This document shows, piece by piece, positions 40,501 through 52,145 of a stretch of 64,000 nucleotides of DNA. The stretch is from the NCBI GenBank assembly GCA_963971305.1, contig OZ020305.1, positions 8,093,001 to 8,157,000 of the forward strand, written 5' to 3'. The position numbers were made by a program, and so were the translations under genes. Below the pieces are notes generated by a model that saw nothing but the letters and a program-made list of their open reading frames with translations, searched no databases and was not told the origin of the DNA. The number at the start of each line of letters is the position of its first letter. Within the stretch, counting starts at the first letter, position 1. The stretch is from Arcuatula senhousia (lineage: Eukaryota; Mollusca; Bivalvia; Mytilida; Mytilidae).

Positions 40501-42061
40501 CGCCGAAGCGCGTAGCGCGCAAGACCGCTCGGCATTTCACGATATCTTCTTTTTTCAACTTGTTTTTTTCGGGCCGCGACGACAAAAAATGACGTCCTAG
40601 ATTTTTCGAGCACGCTTGAAATATGATGTGCTACAATAAAACTATAAATAGTATATCGTTCAACTGTGTATCCCCTAATAGCTGAGATATAGTGCTAGAA
40701 AGTGCACCATCGCCGAAGCGCGTAGCGCGCAAGACTGCTCGGCATTTCACGATAGCTTCTTTTTTCAACTTGTTTTTTTCGGGCCGCGACGACAAAAAAT
40801 GACGTCCTAGATTTTTCGAGCACGCTTGAAATATGATGTGCTACAATAAAACTATAAATAGTATATCGTTCAACTGTGTATCCCCTAATAGCTGAGATAT
40901 AGTTCTAGAAAGTGCACCATCGCCAAAGCGCGTAGCGCGCAAGACCGCTCGGCATTTCACGATATCTTCTTTTTTCAACTTGCTTTTTTCGGGCCGCGAC
41001 GAAAAAAAATGACGTCCTAGATTTTTCGAGCACGCTTGAAATATGATGTGCTACAATAAAATTATAAATAGTATATCGTTCAACTGTGTATCCCCTAATA
41101 GCTGAGATATAGTGCTAGAAAGTGCACCATCGCCAAAGCGCGTAGCCCGCAAGACCGCTCGGCATTTCACGATATCTTCTTTTTTCAACTTGTTTTTTTT
41201 TCGGGCCGCGACGACAAAAAAAGACGTCCTAGATTTTTCGAGCTCGCTTGAAATATGATGTGCTACAATAAAACTATAGATAGTATTTCGTTCAACTGTG
41301 TATCCCCTAATAGCTGAGATATAGTGCTAGAAAGTGCACCATCGCCGAAGCGCGTAGCGCGCAAGACCGCTCGGCATTTCACGATATCTTCTTTTTTCAA
41401 CTTGTTTTTTTCGGGCCGCGACGACAAAAAATGACGTCCTAGATTTTTCGAGCACGTTTGAAATATGATGTGCTACAATAAAACTATAAATAGTATATCG
41501 TTCAACTGTGTATCCCCTAATAGCTGAGATATAGTGCTAGAAAGTGCACCATCGCCAAAGCGCGTAGCCCGCAAGACCGCTCGGCATTTCACGATATCTT
41601 CTTTTTTCAACTTGTTTTTTTTCGGGCCACGACGACAAAAAATGACGTCCTAGATTTTTTGAGCACGCTTGAAATATGATGTGCTACAATAAAATTATAA
41701 ATAGTATATCGTTCAACTGTGTATCCCCTAATAGCTGAGATATAGTGCTAGAAAGTGCACCATCGCCGAAGCGCGTAGCGCGCAAGACCGCTCGGCATTT
41801 CACGATATCTTCTTTTTTCAACTTGTTTTTTTCGGGCCGCGACGACAAAAAATGACGTCCTAGATTTTTCGAGCACGCTTGAAATATGATGTGCTACAAT
41901 AAAACTATAAATAGTATATCGTTCAACTGTGTATCCCCTAATAGCTGAGATATAGTGCTAGAAAGTGCACCATCGCCAAAGCGCGTAGCGCGCAAGACCG
42001 CTCGGCATTTCACGATATCTTCTTTTTTCAACTTGTTTTTTTCGGGCCGCGACGACAAAAA
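31547..42061 (+). repeat. 9-monomer higher-order repeat, six copies with 6- and 8-mer variants
   Basis: Copies start at 31547, 33439, 35123, 37015, 38277 and 40169, with lengths of 9, 8, 9, 6, 9 and 9 monomers. Order within a full copy: (1) GCTAGATAGTGC with CCAAAG; (2) ATAAAATTAT; (3) GACTGCTCGG with GATAGC; (4) AGTTCTAGAAAG with CCAAAG, CTTGCTTTTTTC and GACGAAAAAAA; (5) either TAGCCCGC/AAAATTAT or a second AGTTCTAG unit; (6) TATAGATAGTATTTCG; (7) GTTTGAAAT, usually with TAGCCCGC; (8) TTTTTTGAG with AAAATTAT; (9) CCAAAG. The fourth copy (37015) lacks monomers 7-9. The second is altered at 34700-35122. Position 5 comes in two types that do not alternate strictly, so copies have exchanged monomers. 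Confidence 0.9.
34700..35122 (+). repeat. Mosaic monomer pair carrying markers of the 48-64 kb family
   Basis: Unit 34700-34910 begins with the local HOR marker (CACGTTTG) but continues with ATCCCCAATAG (1-bp deletion), GTGCGCCATC, CAAATTG with T9, and GACGAAAAAAA. Unit 34911-35122 has AAATTGTATATCG and CTCTGTATATCCCC, then returns to consensus. The complete set and the unit lengths (211 and 212 bp) match 61805-62227, about 27 kb away. The 1-bp deletion and GTGCGCC are otherwise absent before 48.5 kb. Here the pair replaces monomers 7-9 of the 9-mer HOR. Gene conversion or insertion of a copied segment is the likely cause (inference). Confidence 0.85.
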
Positions 42062-45000
42062 ATGACGTCCTAGATTTTTTGAGCACGCTTGAAATATGAT
42101 GTGCTACAATAAAACTATAAATAGTATATCGTTCAACTGTGTATCCCCTAATAGCTGAGATATAGTGCTAGAAAGTGCACCATCGCCGAAGCGCGTAGCG
42201 CGCAAGACCGCTCGGCATTTCACGATATCTTCTTTTTTCAACTTGTTTTTTTCGGGCCGCGACGACAAAAAATGACGTCCTAGATTTTTCGAGCACACTT
42301 GAAATATGATGTGCTACAATAAAACTATAAATAGTATATCGTTCAACTGTGTATCCCCTAATAGCTGAGATATAGTGCTAGAAAGTGCACCATCGCCGAA
42401 GCGCGTAGCGCGCAAGACCGCTCGGCATTTCACGATATCTTCTTTTTTCAACTTGTTTTTTTCGGGCCGCGACGACAAAAAATGACGTCCTAGATTTTTC
42501 GAGCACGCTTGAAATATGATGTGCTACAATAAAACTATAAATAGTATATCGTTCAACTGTGTATCCCTAATAGCTGAGATATAGTGCTAGAAAATGCACC
42601 ATCGCCGAAGCGCGTAGCGCGCAAGACCGCTCGGCATTTCACGATATCTTCTTTTTTCAACTTGTTTTTTTCGGGCCGCGACGACAAAAAATGACGTCCT
42701 AGATTTTTCGAGCACGCTTGAAATATGATGTGCTACAATAAAACTATAAATAGTATATCGTTCAACTGTGTATCCCTTAATAGCTGAGATATAGTGCTAG
42801 AAAGTGCACCATCGCCGAAGCGCGTAGCGCGCAAGACCGCTCGGCATTTCACGATATCTTCTTTTTTCAACTTGTTTTTTTCGGGCCGCGACGACAAAAA
42901 ATGACGTCCTAGATTTTTCGAGCACGCTTGAAATATGATGTGCTACAATAAAACTATAAATAGTATATCGTTCAACTGTGTATCCCCTAATAGCTGATAT
43001 ATAGTGCTAGAAAGTGCACCATCGCCGAAGCGCGTAGCGCGCAAGACCGCTCGGCATTTCACGATATCTTCTTTTTTCAACTTGTTTTTTTCGGGCCGCG
43101 ACGACAAAAAATGACGTCCTAGATTTTTCGAGCACGCTTGAAATATGATGTGCTACAATAAAACTATAAATAGTATATCGTTCAACTGTGTATCCCCTAA
43201 TAGCTGAGATATAGTGCTAGAAAGTGCACCATCGCCGAAGCGCGTAGCGCGCAAGACCGCTCGGCATTTCACGATATCTTCTTTATTCAACTTGTTTTTT
43301 TCGGGCCGCGACGACAAAAAATGACGTCCTAGATTTTTCGAGCACGCTTGAAATATGATGTGCTACAATAAAACTATAAATAGTATATCGTTCAACTGTG
43401 TATCCCCTAATAGCTGAGATATAGTGCTAGAAAGTGCACCATCGCCGAAGCGCGTAGCGCGCAAGACCGCTCGGCATTTCACGATATCTTCTTTTTTCAA
43501 CTTGTTTTTTTCGGGCCGCGACGACAAAAAATGACGTCCTAGATTTTTCGAGCACGCTTGAAATATGATGTGCTACAATAAAACTATAAATAGTATATCG
43601 TTCAACTGTGTATCCCCTAATAGCTGAGATATAGTGCTAGAAAGTGCACCGTCGCCGAAGCGCGTAGCGCGCAAGACCGCTCGGCATTTCACGATATCTT
43701 CTTTTTTCAACTTGTTTTTTTCGGGCCGCGACGACAAAAAATGACGTCCTAGATTTTTCGAGCACGCTTGAAATATGATGTGCTACAATAAAACTATAAG
43801 TAGTATATCGTTCAACTGTGTATCCCCTAATAGCTGAGATATAGTGCTAGAAAGTGCACCATCGCCGAAGCGCGTAGCGCGCAAGACCGCTCGGCATTTC
43901 ACGATATCTTCTTTTTTCAACTTGTTTTTTTTTTCGGGCCGCGACGACAAAAAATGACGTCCTAGATTTTTCGAGCACGCTTGAAATATGATGTGCTACA
44001 ATAAAACTATAAATAGTATATCGTTCAACTGTGTATCCCCTAATAGCTGAGATATAGTGCTAGAAAGTGCACCATCGCCGAAGCGCGTAGCGCGCAAGAC
44101 CGCTCGGCATTTCACGATATCTTCTTTTTTCAACTTGTTTTTTTCGGGCCGCGACGACAAAAAATGACGTCCTAGATTTTTCGAGCACGCTTGAAATATG
44201 ATGTGCTACAATAAAACTATAAATAGTATATCGTTCAACTGTGTATCCCCTAATAGCTGAGATATAGTGCTAGAAAGTGCACCATCGCCGAAGCGCGTAG
44301 CGCGCATGACCGCTCGGCATTTCACGATATCTTCTTTTTTCAACTTGTTTTTTTCGGGCTGCGACGACAAAAAATGACGTCCTAGATTTTTCGAGCACGC
44401 TTGAAATATGATGTGCTACAATAAAACTATAAATAGTATATCGTTCAACTGTGTATCCCCTAATAGCTGAGATATAGTGCTAGAAAATGCACCATCGCCG
44501 AAGCGCGTAGCGCGCAAGACCGCTCGGCATTTCACGATATCTTCTTTTTTCAACTTGTTTTTTTCGGGCCGCGACGACAAAAAATGACGTCCTAGATTTT
44601 TCGAGCACGCTTGAAATATGATGTGCTACAATAAAACTATAAATAGTATATCGTTCAACTGTGTATCCCCTAATAGCTGAGATATAGTGCTAGAAAATGC
44701 ACAATCGCCGAAGTGCGTAGCGCGCAAGACCGCTCGGCATTTCACGATATCTTCTTTTTTCAACTTGTTTTTTTCGGGCCGCGACGACAAAAAATGACGT
44801 CCTAGATTTTTCGAGCACGCTTGAAATATGATGTGCTACAATAAAACTATAATTAGTATATCGTTCAACTGTGTATCCCCTAATAGCTGAGATATAGTGC
44901 TAGAAAGTGCACCATCGCCGAAGCGCGTAGCGCGCAAGACCGCTCGGCATTTCACGATATCTTCTTTTTTCAACTTGTTTTTTTCGGGCCGCGACGACAA

Positions 45001-47100
45001 AAAATGACGTCCTAGATTTTTCGAGCACGCTTGAAATATGATGTGCTACAATAAAACTATAAATAGTATATCGTTCAACTGTGTATCCCCTAATAGCTGA
45101 GATATAGTACTAGAAAGTGCACCATCGCCGAAGCGCGTAGCGCGCAAGACCGCTCGGCATTTCACGATATCTTCTTTTTTCAACTTGTTTTTTTCGGGCC
45201 GCGACGACAAAAAATGACGTCCTAGATTTTTCGAGCACGCTTGAAATATGATGTGCTACAATAAAACTATAAATAGTATATCGTTCAACTGTGTATCCCC
45301 TAATAGCTGAGATATAGTGCTAGAAAGTGCACCATCGCCGAAGCGCGTAGCGCGCAAGACCGCTCGGCATTTCACGATATCTTCTTTTTTCAACTTGTTT
45401 TTTTCGGGCCGCGACGACAAAACATGACGTCCTAGATTTTTCGAGCACGCTTGAAATATGATGTGCTACAATAAAACTATAAATAGTATATCGTTCAACT
45501 GTGTATCCCCTAATAGTTGAGATATAGTGCTAGAAATTGCACCATCGCCGAAGTGCGTAGCGCGCAAGACCGCTCGGCATTTCACGAAATCTTCTTTTTT
45601 CAACTTGTTTTTTTCGGGCCGCGACGACAAAAAATGACGTCCTAGATTTTTCGAGCACGCTTGAAATATGATGTGCTACAATAAAACTATAAATAGTATA
45701 TCGTTCAACTGTGTATCCCCTAATAGCTGAGATATAGTGCTAGAAAGTGCACCATCGCCGAAGCGCGTAGCGCGCAAGACCGCTCGGCATTTCACGATAT
45801 CTTCTTTTTTCAACTTGTTTTTTTTCGGGCCGCGACGACAAAAAATGACGTCCTAGATTTTTCGAGCACGCTTGAAATATGATGTGCTACAATAAAACTA
45901 TAAATAGTATATCGTTCAACTGTGTATCCCCTAATAGCTGAGATATAGTGCTAGAAAGTGCACCATCGCCGAAGCGCGTAGCGCGCAAGACCATTTCACG
46001 ATATCTTCTTTTTTCAACTTGTTTTTTTCGGGCCGCGACGACAAAAAATGACGTCCTAGATTTTTCGAGCACGCTTGAAATATGATGTGCTACAATAAAA
46101 CTATAAATAGTATATCGTTCAACTGTGTATCCCCTAATAGCTGAGATATAGTGCTAGAAAGTGCACCATCGCCGAAGCGCGTAGCGCGCAAGACCGCTCG
46201 GCATTTCACGATATCTTCTTTTTTCAACTTGTTTTTTTCGGGCCGCGACGACAAAAAATGACGTCCTAGATTTTTCGAGGACGCTTGAAATATGATGTGC
46301 TACAATAAAACTATAAATAGTATATCGTTCAACTGTGTATCCCCTAATAGCTGAGATATAGTGCTAGAAAGTGCACCATCGCCGAAGCGCGTAGCGCGCA
46401 AGACCGCTCGGCATTTCACGATATCTTCTTTTTTCAACTTGTTTTTTTCGGGCCGCGACGACAAAAAATGACGTCCTAGATTTTTCGAGCACGCTTGAAA
46501 TATGATGTGCTACAATAAAACTATAAATAGTATATCGTTCAACTGTGTATCCCCTAATAGCTGAGATATAGTGCTAGAAAGTGCACCATCGCCGAAGCGC
46601 GTAGCGCGCAAGACCGCTCGGCATTTCACGATATCTTCTTTTTTCAACTTGTTTTTTTTTTCGGGCCGCGACGACAAAAAATGACGTCCTAGATTTTTCG
46701 AGCACGCTTGAAATATGATGTGCTACAATAAAACTATAAATAGTATATCATTCAACTGTGTATCCCCTAATAGCTGAGATATAGTGCTAGAAAGTGCACC
46801 ATCGCCGAAGCGCGTAGAGCGCAAGACCGCTCGGCATTTCACGATATCTTCTTTTTTCAACTTGTTTTTTTCGGGCCGCGACGACAAAAAATGACGTCCT
46901 AGATTTTTCGAGCACGCTTGAAATATGATGTGCTACAATAAAACTATAAATAGTATATCGTTCAACTGTGTATCCCCTAATAGCTGAGATATAGTGCTAG
47001 AAAGTGCACCATCGCCGAAGCGCGTAGCGCGCAAGACCGCTCGGCATTTCACGATATCTTCTTTTTTCAACTTGTTTTTTTCGGGCCGCGACGATAAAAA
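42062..47100 (+). repeat. Near-consensus monomers with little higher-order structure
   Basis: About 24 units, mostly with one private change each: GTATCCCTAATAG (1-bp deletion, near 42566), CTGATATATAG (42997), CACCGTCGCC (43649), CTATAAGTAG (43796), a T9 run near 43930, GAAGTGCG in two units (44.7 and 45.55 kb), GAGGACGC (46279), and a T10 run near 46652. The last part (46681) shows the first ATCATTC plus GTAGAGCGC unit, a marker of the following family. Neighbouring units share few markers, which fits an older or less recently homogenised stretch. Confidence 0.75.
45845..46047 (+). repeat. 203-bp monomer with 7-bp deletion
   Basis: The unit reads GCAAGACCATTTCACG, losing the seven bases CGCTCGG or an equivalent placement. 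It is the shortest monomer in the window and unique, so the deletion has not been amplified. The deletion lies immediately after the GC hairpin. Confidence 0.9.
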
Positions 47101-48779
47101 ATGACGTCCTAGATTTTTCGAGCACCCTTGAAATATGATGTGCTACAATAAAACTATAAATAGTATATCATTCAACTGTGTATCCCCTAATAGCTGAGAT
47201 ATAGTGCTAGAAAGTGCACCATCGCCGAAGCGCGTAGAGCGCAGGACCGCTCGGCATTTCACGATATCTTCTTTTTTCAACTTGTTTTTTTCGGGCCGCG
47301 ACGACAAAAAATGACGTCCTAGATTTTTCGAGCACGCTTGAAATATGATGTGCTACAATAAAACTATAAATAGTATATCGTTCAACTGTGTATCCCCTAA
47401 TAGCTGAGATATAGTGCTAGAAAGTGCACCATCGCCGAAGCGCGTAGCGCGCAAGACCGCTCGGCATTTCACGATATCTTCTTTTTTCAACTTGTTTTTT
47501 TCAGGCTGCGACGACAAAAAATGACGTCCTAGATTTTTCGAGCACGCTTGAAATATGATGTGCTACAATAAAACTATAGATAGTATATCGTTCAACTGTG
47601 TATCCCCTAATAGCTGAGATATAGTGCTAGAAAGTGCACCATCGCCTAAGCGCGTAGCGCGCAAGACCGCTCGGCATTTCACGATATCTTCTTTTTTCTA
47701 CTTGTTTTTTTCGGGCCGCGACGACAAAAAATGACGTCCTAGATTTTTCGAGCACGCTTGAAATATGATGTGCTACAATAAAACTAGAAATAGTATATCG
47801 TTCAACTGTGTATCCCCTAATAGCTGAGATATAGTGCTAGAAAGTGCACCATCGCCGATGCGCGTAGCGCGCAAGACCGCTCGGCATTTCACGATATCTT
47901 CTTTTTTCAACTTGTTTTTTTCGGGCCGCGACGACAAAAAATGACGTCCTAGATTTTTCGAGCACGCTTGAAATATGATGTGCTACAATAAAACTATAAA
48001 TAGTATATCGTTCAACTGTGTATCCCCTAATAGCTGAGATATAGTGCTAGAAAGTGCACCATCGCCAAAGCGCGTAGCGCGCAAGACCGCTCGGCATTTC
48101 ACGATGTCTTCTTTTTTCAACTTGTTTTTTTCGGGCCACGACGACAAAAAATGACGTCCTAGATTTTTCGAGCACGCTTGAAATATGATGTGCTACAATA
48201 AAACTATAAATAGTATATCGTTCAACTGTGTATCCCCTAATAGCTGAGATATAGTGCTAGAAAGTGCACCATCGCCGAAGCGCGTAGCGCGCAAGACCGC
48301 TCGGCATTTCACGATATCTTCTTTTTTCAACTTGTTTTTTTCGGGCTGCGACGACAAAAAATGACGTCCTAGATTTTTCGAGCACGCTTGAAATATGATG
48401 TGCTACAATAAAACTATAAATAGTATATCGTTCAACTGTGTATCCCCTAATAGCTGAGATATAGTGCTAGAAAGTGCACAATCGCCGATGCGCGTAGCGC
48501 GCAAGACCGCTCGGCATTTCACGATCTCTTCTTTTTTCAACTTGTTTTTTTCGGGCCGCGACGACAAAAAATGACGTCCTAGATTTTTCGAGCACGCTTG
48601 AAATATGATGTGCTACAATAAAACTATAAATAGTATATCGTTCAACTGTGTATCCCCAATAGCTGAGATATAGTGCTAGAAAGTGCACCATCGCCGAAGC
48701 GCGTAGCGCGCAAGACCGCTCGGCATTTCACGATATCTTCTTTTTTCAACTTGTTTTTTTCGGGCCGCGACGACAAAAA
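47101..48779 (+). repeat. Eight-monomer segment duplicated 9.5 kb downstream
   Basis: Ordered markers: GAGCACCCTTG with ATCATTC and GTAGAGCGC; ordinary; CTATAGATAG with TTCTACTTG; ACTAGAAATAG with CGATGCG; GATGTCTTC with GGGCCACG; a unit ending GGGCTGCG; GCACAATCGCCGATGCG; ATCCCCAATAG. The same eight monomers in the same order and total length (1679 bp) are at 56555-58233. I noticed only scattered single-base differences, such as GCAGGAC, TCAGGCTGCG, CGCCTAAG, CGCCAAAG and GATCTCTTC in this copy and CGAGGCG in the other. Confidence 0.85.
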
Positions 48780-51700
48780 ATGACGTCCTAGATTTTTCGA
48801 GCACGCTTGAAATATGATGTGCTACAATAAAACTATAAATAGTATATCGTTCAACTGTGTATCCCCTAATAGCTGAGATATAGTGCTAGAAAGTGCACAA
48901 TCGCCGATGCGCGTAGCGCGCAAGACCGCTCGGCATTTCACGATATCTTCTTTTTTCAACTTGTTTTTTTCGGGCCGCGACGACAAAAAATGACGTCCTA
49001 GATTTTTCGAGCACGCTTGAAATATGATGTGCTACAATAAAACTATAAATAGTATATCGTTCAACTGTGTATCCCCAATAGCTGAGATATAGTGCTAGAA
49101 AGTGCACCATCGCCGAAGCGCGTAGCGCGCAAGACCGCTCGGCATTTCACGATATCTTCTTTTTTCAACTTGTTTTTTTTCGGGCCGCGACGACAAAAAA
49201 TGACGTCCTAGATTTTTCGAGCACGCTTGAAATATGATGTGCTACAATAAAACTATAAATAGTATATCGTTCAACTGTGTATCCCCTAATAGCTGAGATA
49301 TATTGCTAGAAAGTGCACCATCGCCAAAGCGCGTAGCGCGCAAGATCGCTCGGCATTTCACGATATCTTCTTTTTTCAACTAGTTTTTTTCTGGCCGCGA
49401 CGACAAAAAATGACGTCCTAGATTTTTCGAGCACGCTTGAAATATGATGTGCTACAATAAAACTATCAATAGTATATCGTTCAACTTATTATCCTCTAAT
49501 AGCTGAGATATAGTGCTAGAAAGTGCACCATCGCCGAAGCGCGTAGCGCGCAAGACCGCTCGGCATTTCACGATATCTTCTTTTTTCAACTTGTTTTTTT
49601 CGGGCCACGACGACAAAAAATGACGTCCTAGATTTTTCGAGCACGCTTGAAATATGATGTGCTACAATAAAACTATAAATATTATATCGTTCAACTGTGT
49701 ATCCCCTAATAGCTGAGATATAGTGCTAGAAAGTGCACCATCGCCGAAGCGCGTAGCGCGCAAGACCGCTCGGCATTTCACGATGTCTTCTTTTTTCAAC
49801 TTGTTTTTTTCGGGCCACGACGACAAAAAATGACGTCCTAGATTTTTCGAGCACGCTTGAAATATGATGTGCTACAATAAAACTATAAATAGTATATCGT
49901 TCAACTGTGTATCCCCAATAGCTGAGATATAGTGCTAGAAAGTGCGCCATCGCCGAAGCGCGTAGCGCGCAAGACCGCTCGGCATTTCACGATATCTTCT
50001 TTTTTCAAATTGTTTTTTTTTCGGGCCGCGACGAAAAAAAATGACGTCCTAGATTTTTCGAGCACGCTTGAAATATGATGTGCTACAATAAAACTATAAA
50101 TAGTATATCGTTCAACTCTGTATATCCCCTAATAGCTGAGATATAGTGCTAGAAAGTGCACCATCGCCGAAGCGCGTAGCGCGCAAGATCGCTCGGCATT
50201 TCACGATATCTTCTTTTTTCAACTTGTTTTTTTCGGGCTGCGACGACAAAAAATGACGTCCTAGATTTTTCGAGCACGCTTGAAATATGATGTGCTACAA
50301 TAAAACTATAAATAGTATATCGTTCAACTGTGTATCCCCTAATAGCTGAGATATAGTGCTAGAAAGTGCACCATCGCCGATGCGCGTAGCGCGCAAGACC
50401 GCTCGGCATTTCACGATATCTTCTTTTTTCAACTTGTTTTTTTCGGGCCGCGACGACAAAAAATGACGTCCTAGATTTTTCGAGCACGCTTGAAATATGA
50501 TGTGCTACAATAAAACTATAAATAGTATATCGTTCAACTGTGTATCCCCAATAGCTGAGATATAGTGCTAGAAAGTGCGCCATCGCCGAAGCGCGTAGCG
50601 CGCAAGACCGCTCGGCATTTCACGATATCTTCTTTTTTCAACTTGTTTTTTTCGGGCCGCGACGACAAAAAATGACGTCCTAGATTTTTCGAGCACGCTT
50701 GAAATATGATGTGCTACAATAAAACTATAAATATTATATCGTTCAACTGTGTATCCCCTAATAGCTGAGATATAGTGCTAGAAAGTGCACAATCGCCGAT
50801 GCGCGTAGCGCGCAAGACCGCTCGGCATTTCACGATATCTTCTTTTTTCAACTTGTTTTTTTCGGGCCGCGACGACAAAAAATGACGTCCTAGATTTTTC
50901 GAGCACGCTTGAAATATGATGTGCTACAATAAAACTATAAATAGTATATCGTTCAACTCTGTATATCCCCTAATAGCTGAGATATAGTGCTAGAAAGTGC
51001 ACCATCGCCGAAGCGCGTAGCGCGCAAGATCGCTCGGCATTTCACGATATCTTCTTTTTTCAAATTGTTTTTTTTTCGGGCCGCGACGAAAAAAAATGAC
51101 GTCCTAGATTTTTCGAGCACGCTTGAAATATGATGTGCTACAATAAAACTATAAATAGTATATCGTTCAACTCTGTATATCCCCTAATAGCTGAGATATA
51201 GTGCTAGAAAGTGCACCATCGCCGAAGCGCGTAGCGCGCAAGATCGCTCGGCATTTCACGATATCTTCTTTTTTCAACTTGTTTTTTTCGGGCTGCGACG
51301 ACAAAAAATGACGTCCTAGATTTTTCGAGCACGCTTGAAATATGATGTGCTACAATAAAACTATAAATAGTATATCGTTCAACTGTGTATCCCCTAATAG
51401 CTGAGATATAGTGCTAGAAAGTGCACCATCGCCGATGCGCGTAGCGCGCAAGACCGCTCGGCATTTCACGATATCTTCTTTTTTCAACTTGTTTTTTTCG
51501 GGCCGCGACGACAAAAAATGACGTCCTAGATTTTTCGAGCACGCTTGAAATATGATGTGCTACAATAAAACTATAAATAGTATATCGTTCAACTGTGTAT
51601 CCCCAATAGCTGAGATATAGTGCTAGAAAGTGCGCCATCGCCGAAGCGCGTAGCGCGCAAGACCGCTCGGCATTTCACGATATCTTCTTTTTTCAACTTG

Positions 51701-52145
51701 TTTTTTTCGGGCCGCGACGACAAAAAATGACGTCCTAGATTTTTCGAGCACGCTTGAAATATGATGTGCTACAATAAAACTATAAATAGTATATCGTTCA
51801 ACTGTGTATCCCCTAATAGCTGAGATATAGTGCTAGAAAGTGCACAATCGCCGATGCGCGTAGCGCGCAAGACCGCTCGGCATTTCACGATATCTTCTTT
51901 TTTCAACTTGTTTTTTTCGGGCCGCGACGACAAAAAATGACGTCCTAGATTTTTCGAGCACGCTTGAAATATGATGTGCTACAATAAAACTATAAATAGT
52001 ATATCGTTCAACTGTGTATCCCCAATAGCTGAGATATAGTGCTAGAAAGTGCACCATCGCCGAAGCGCGTAGCGCGCAAGACCGCTCGGCATTTCACGAT
52101 ATCTTCTTTTTTCAACTTGTTTTTTTCGGGCCGCGACGACAAAAA

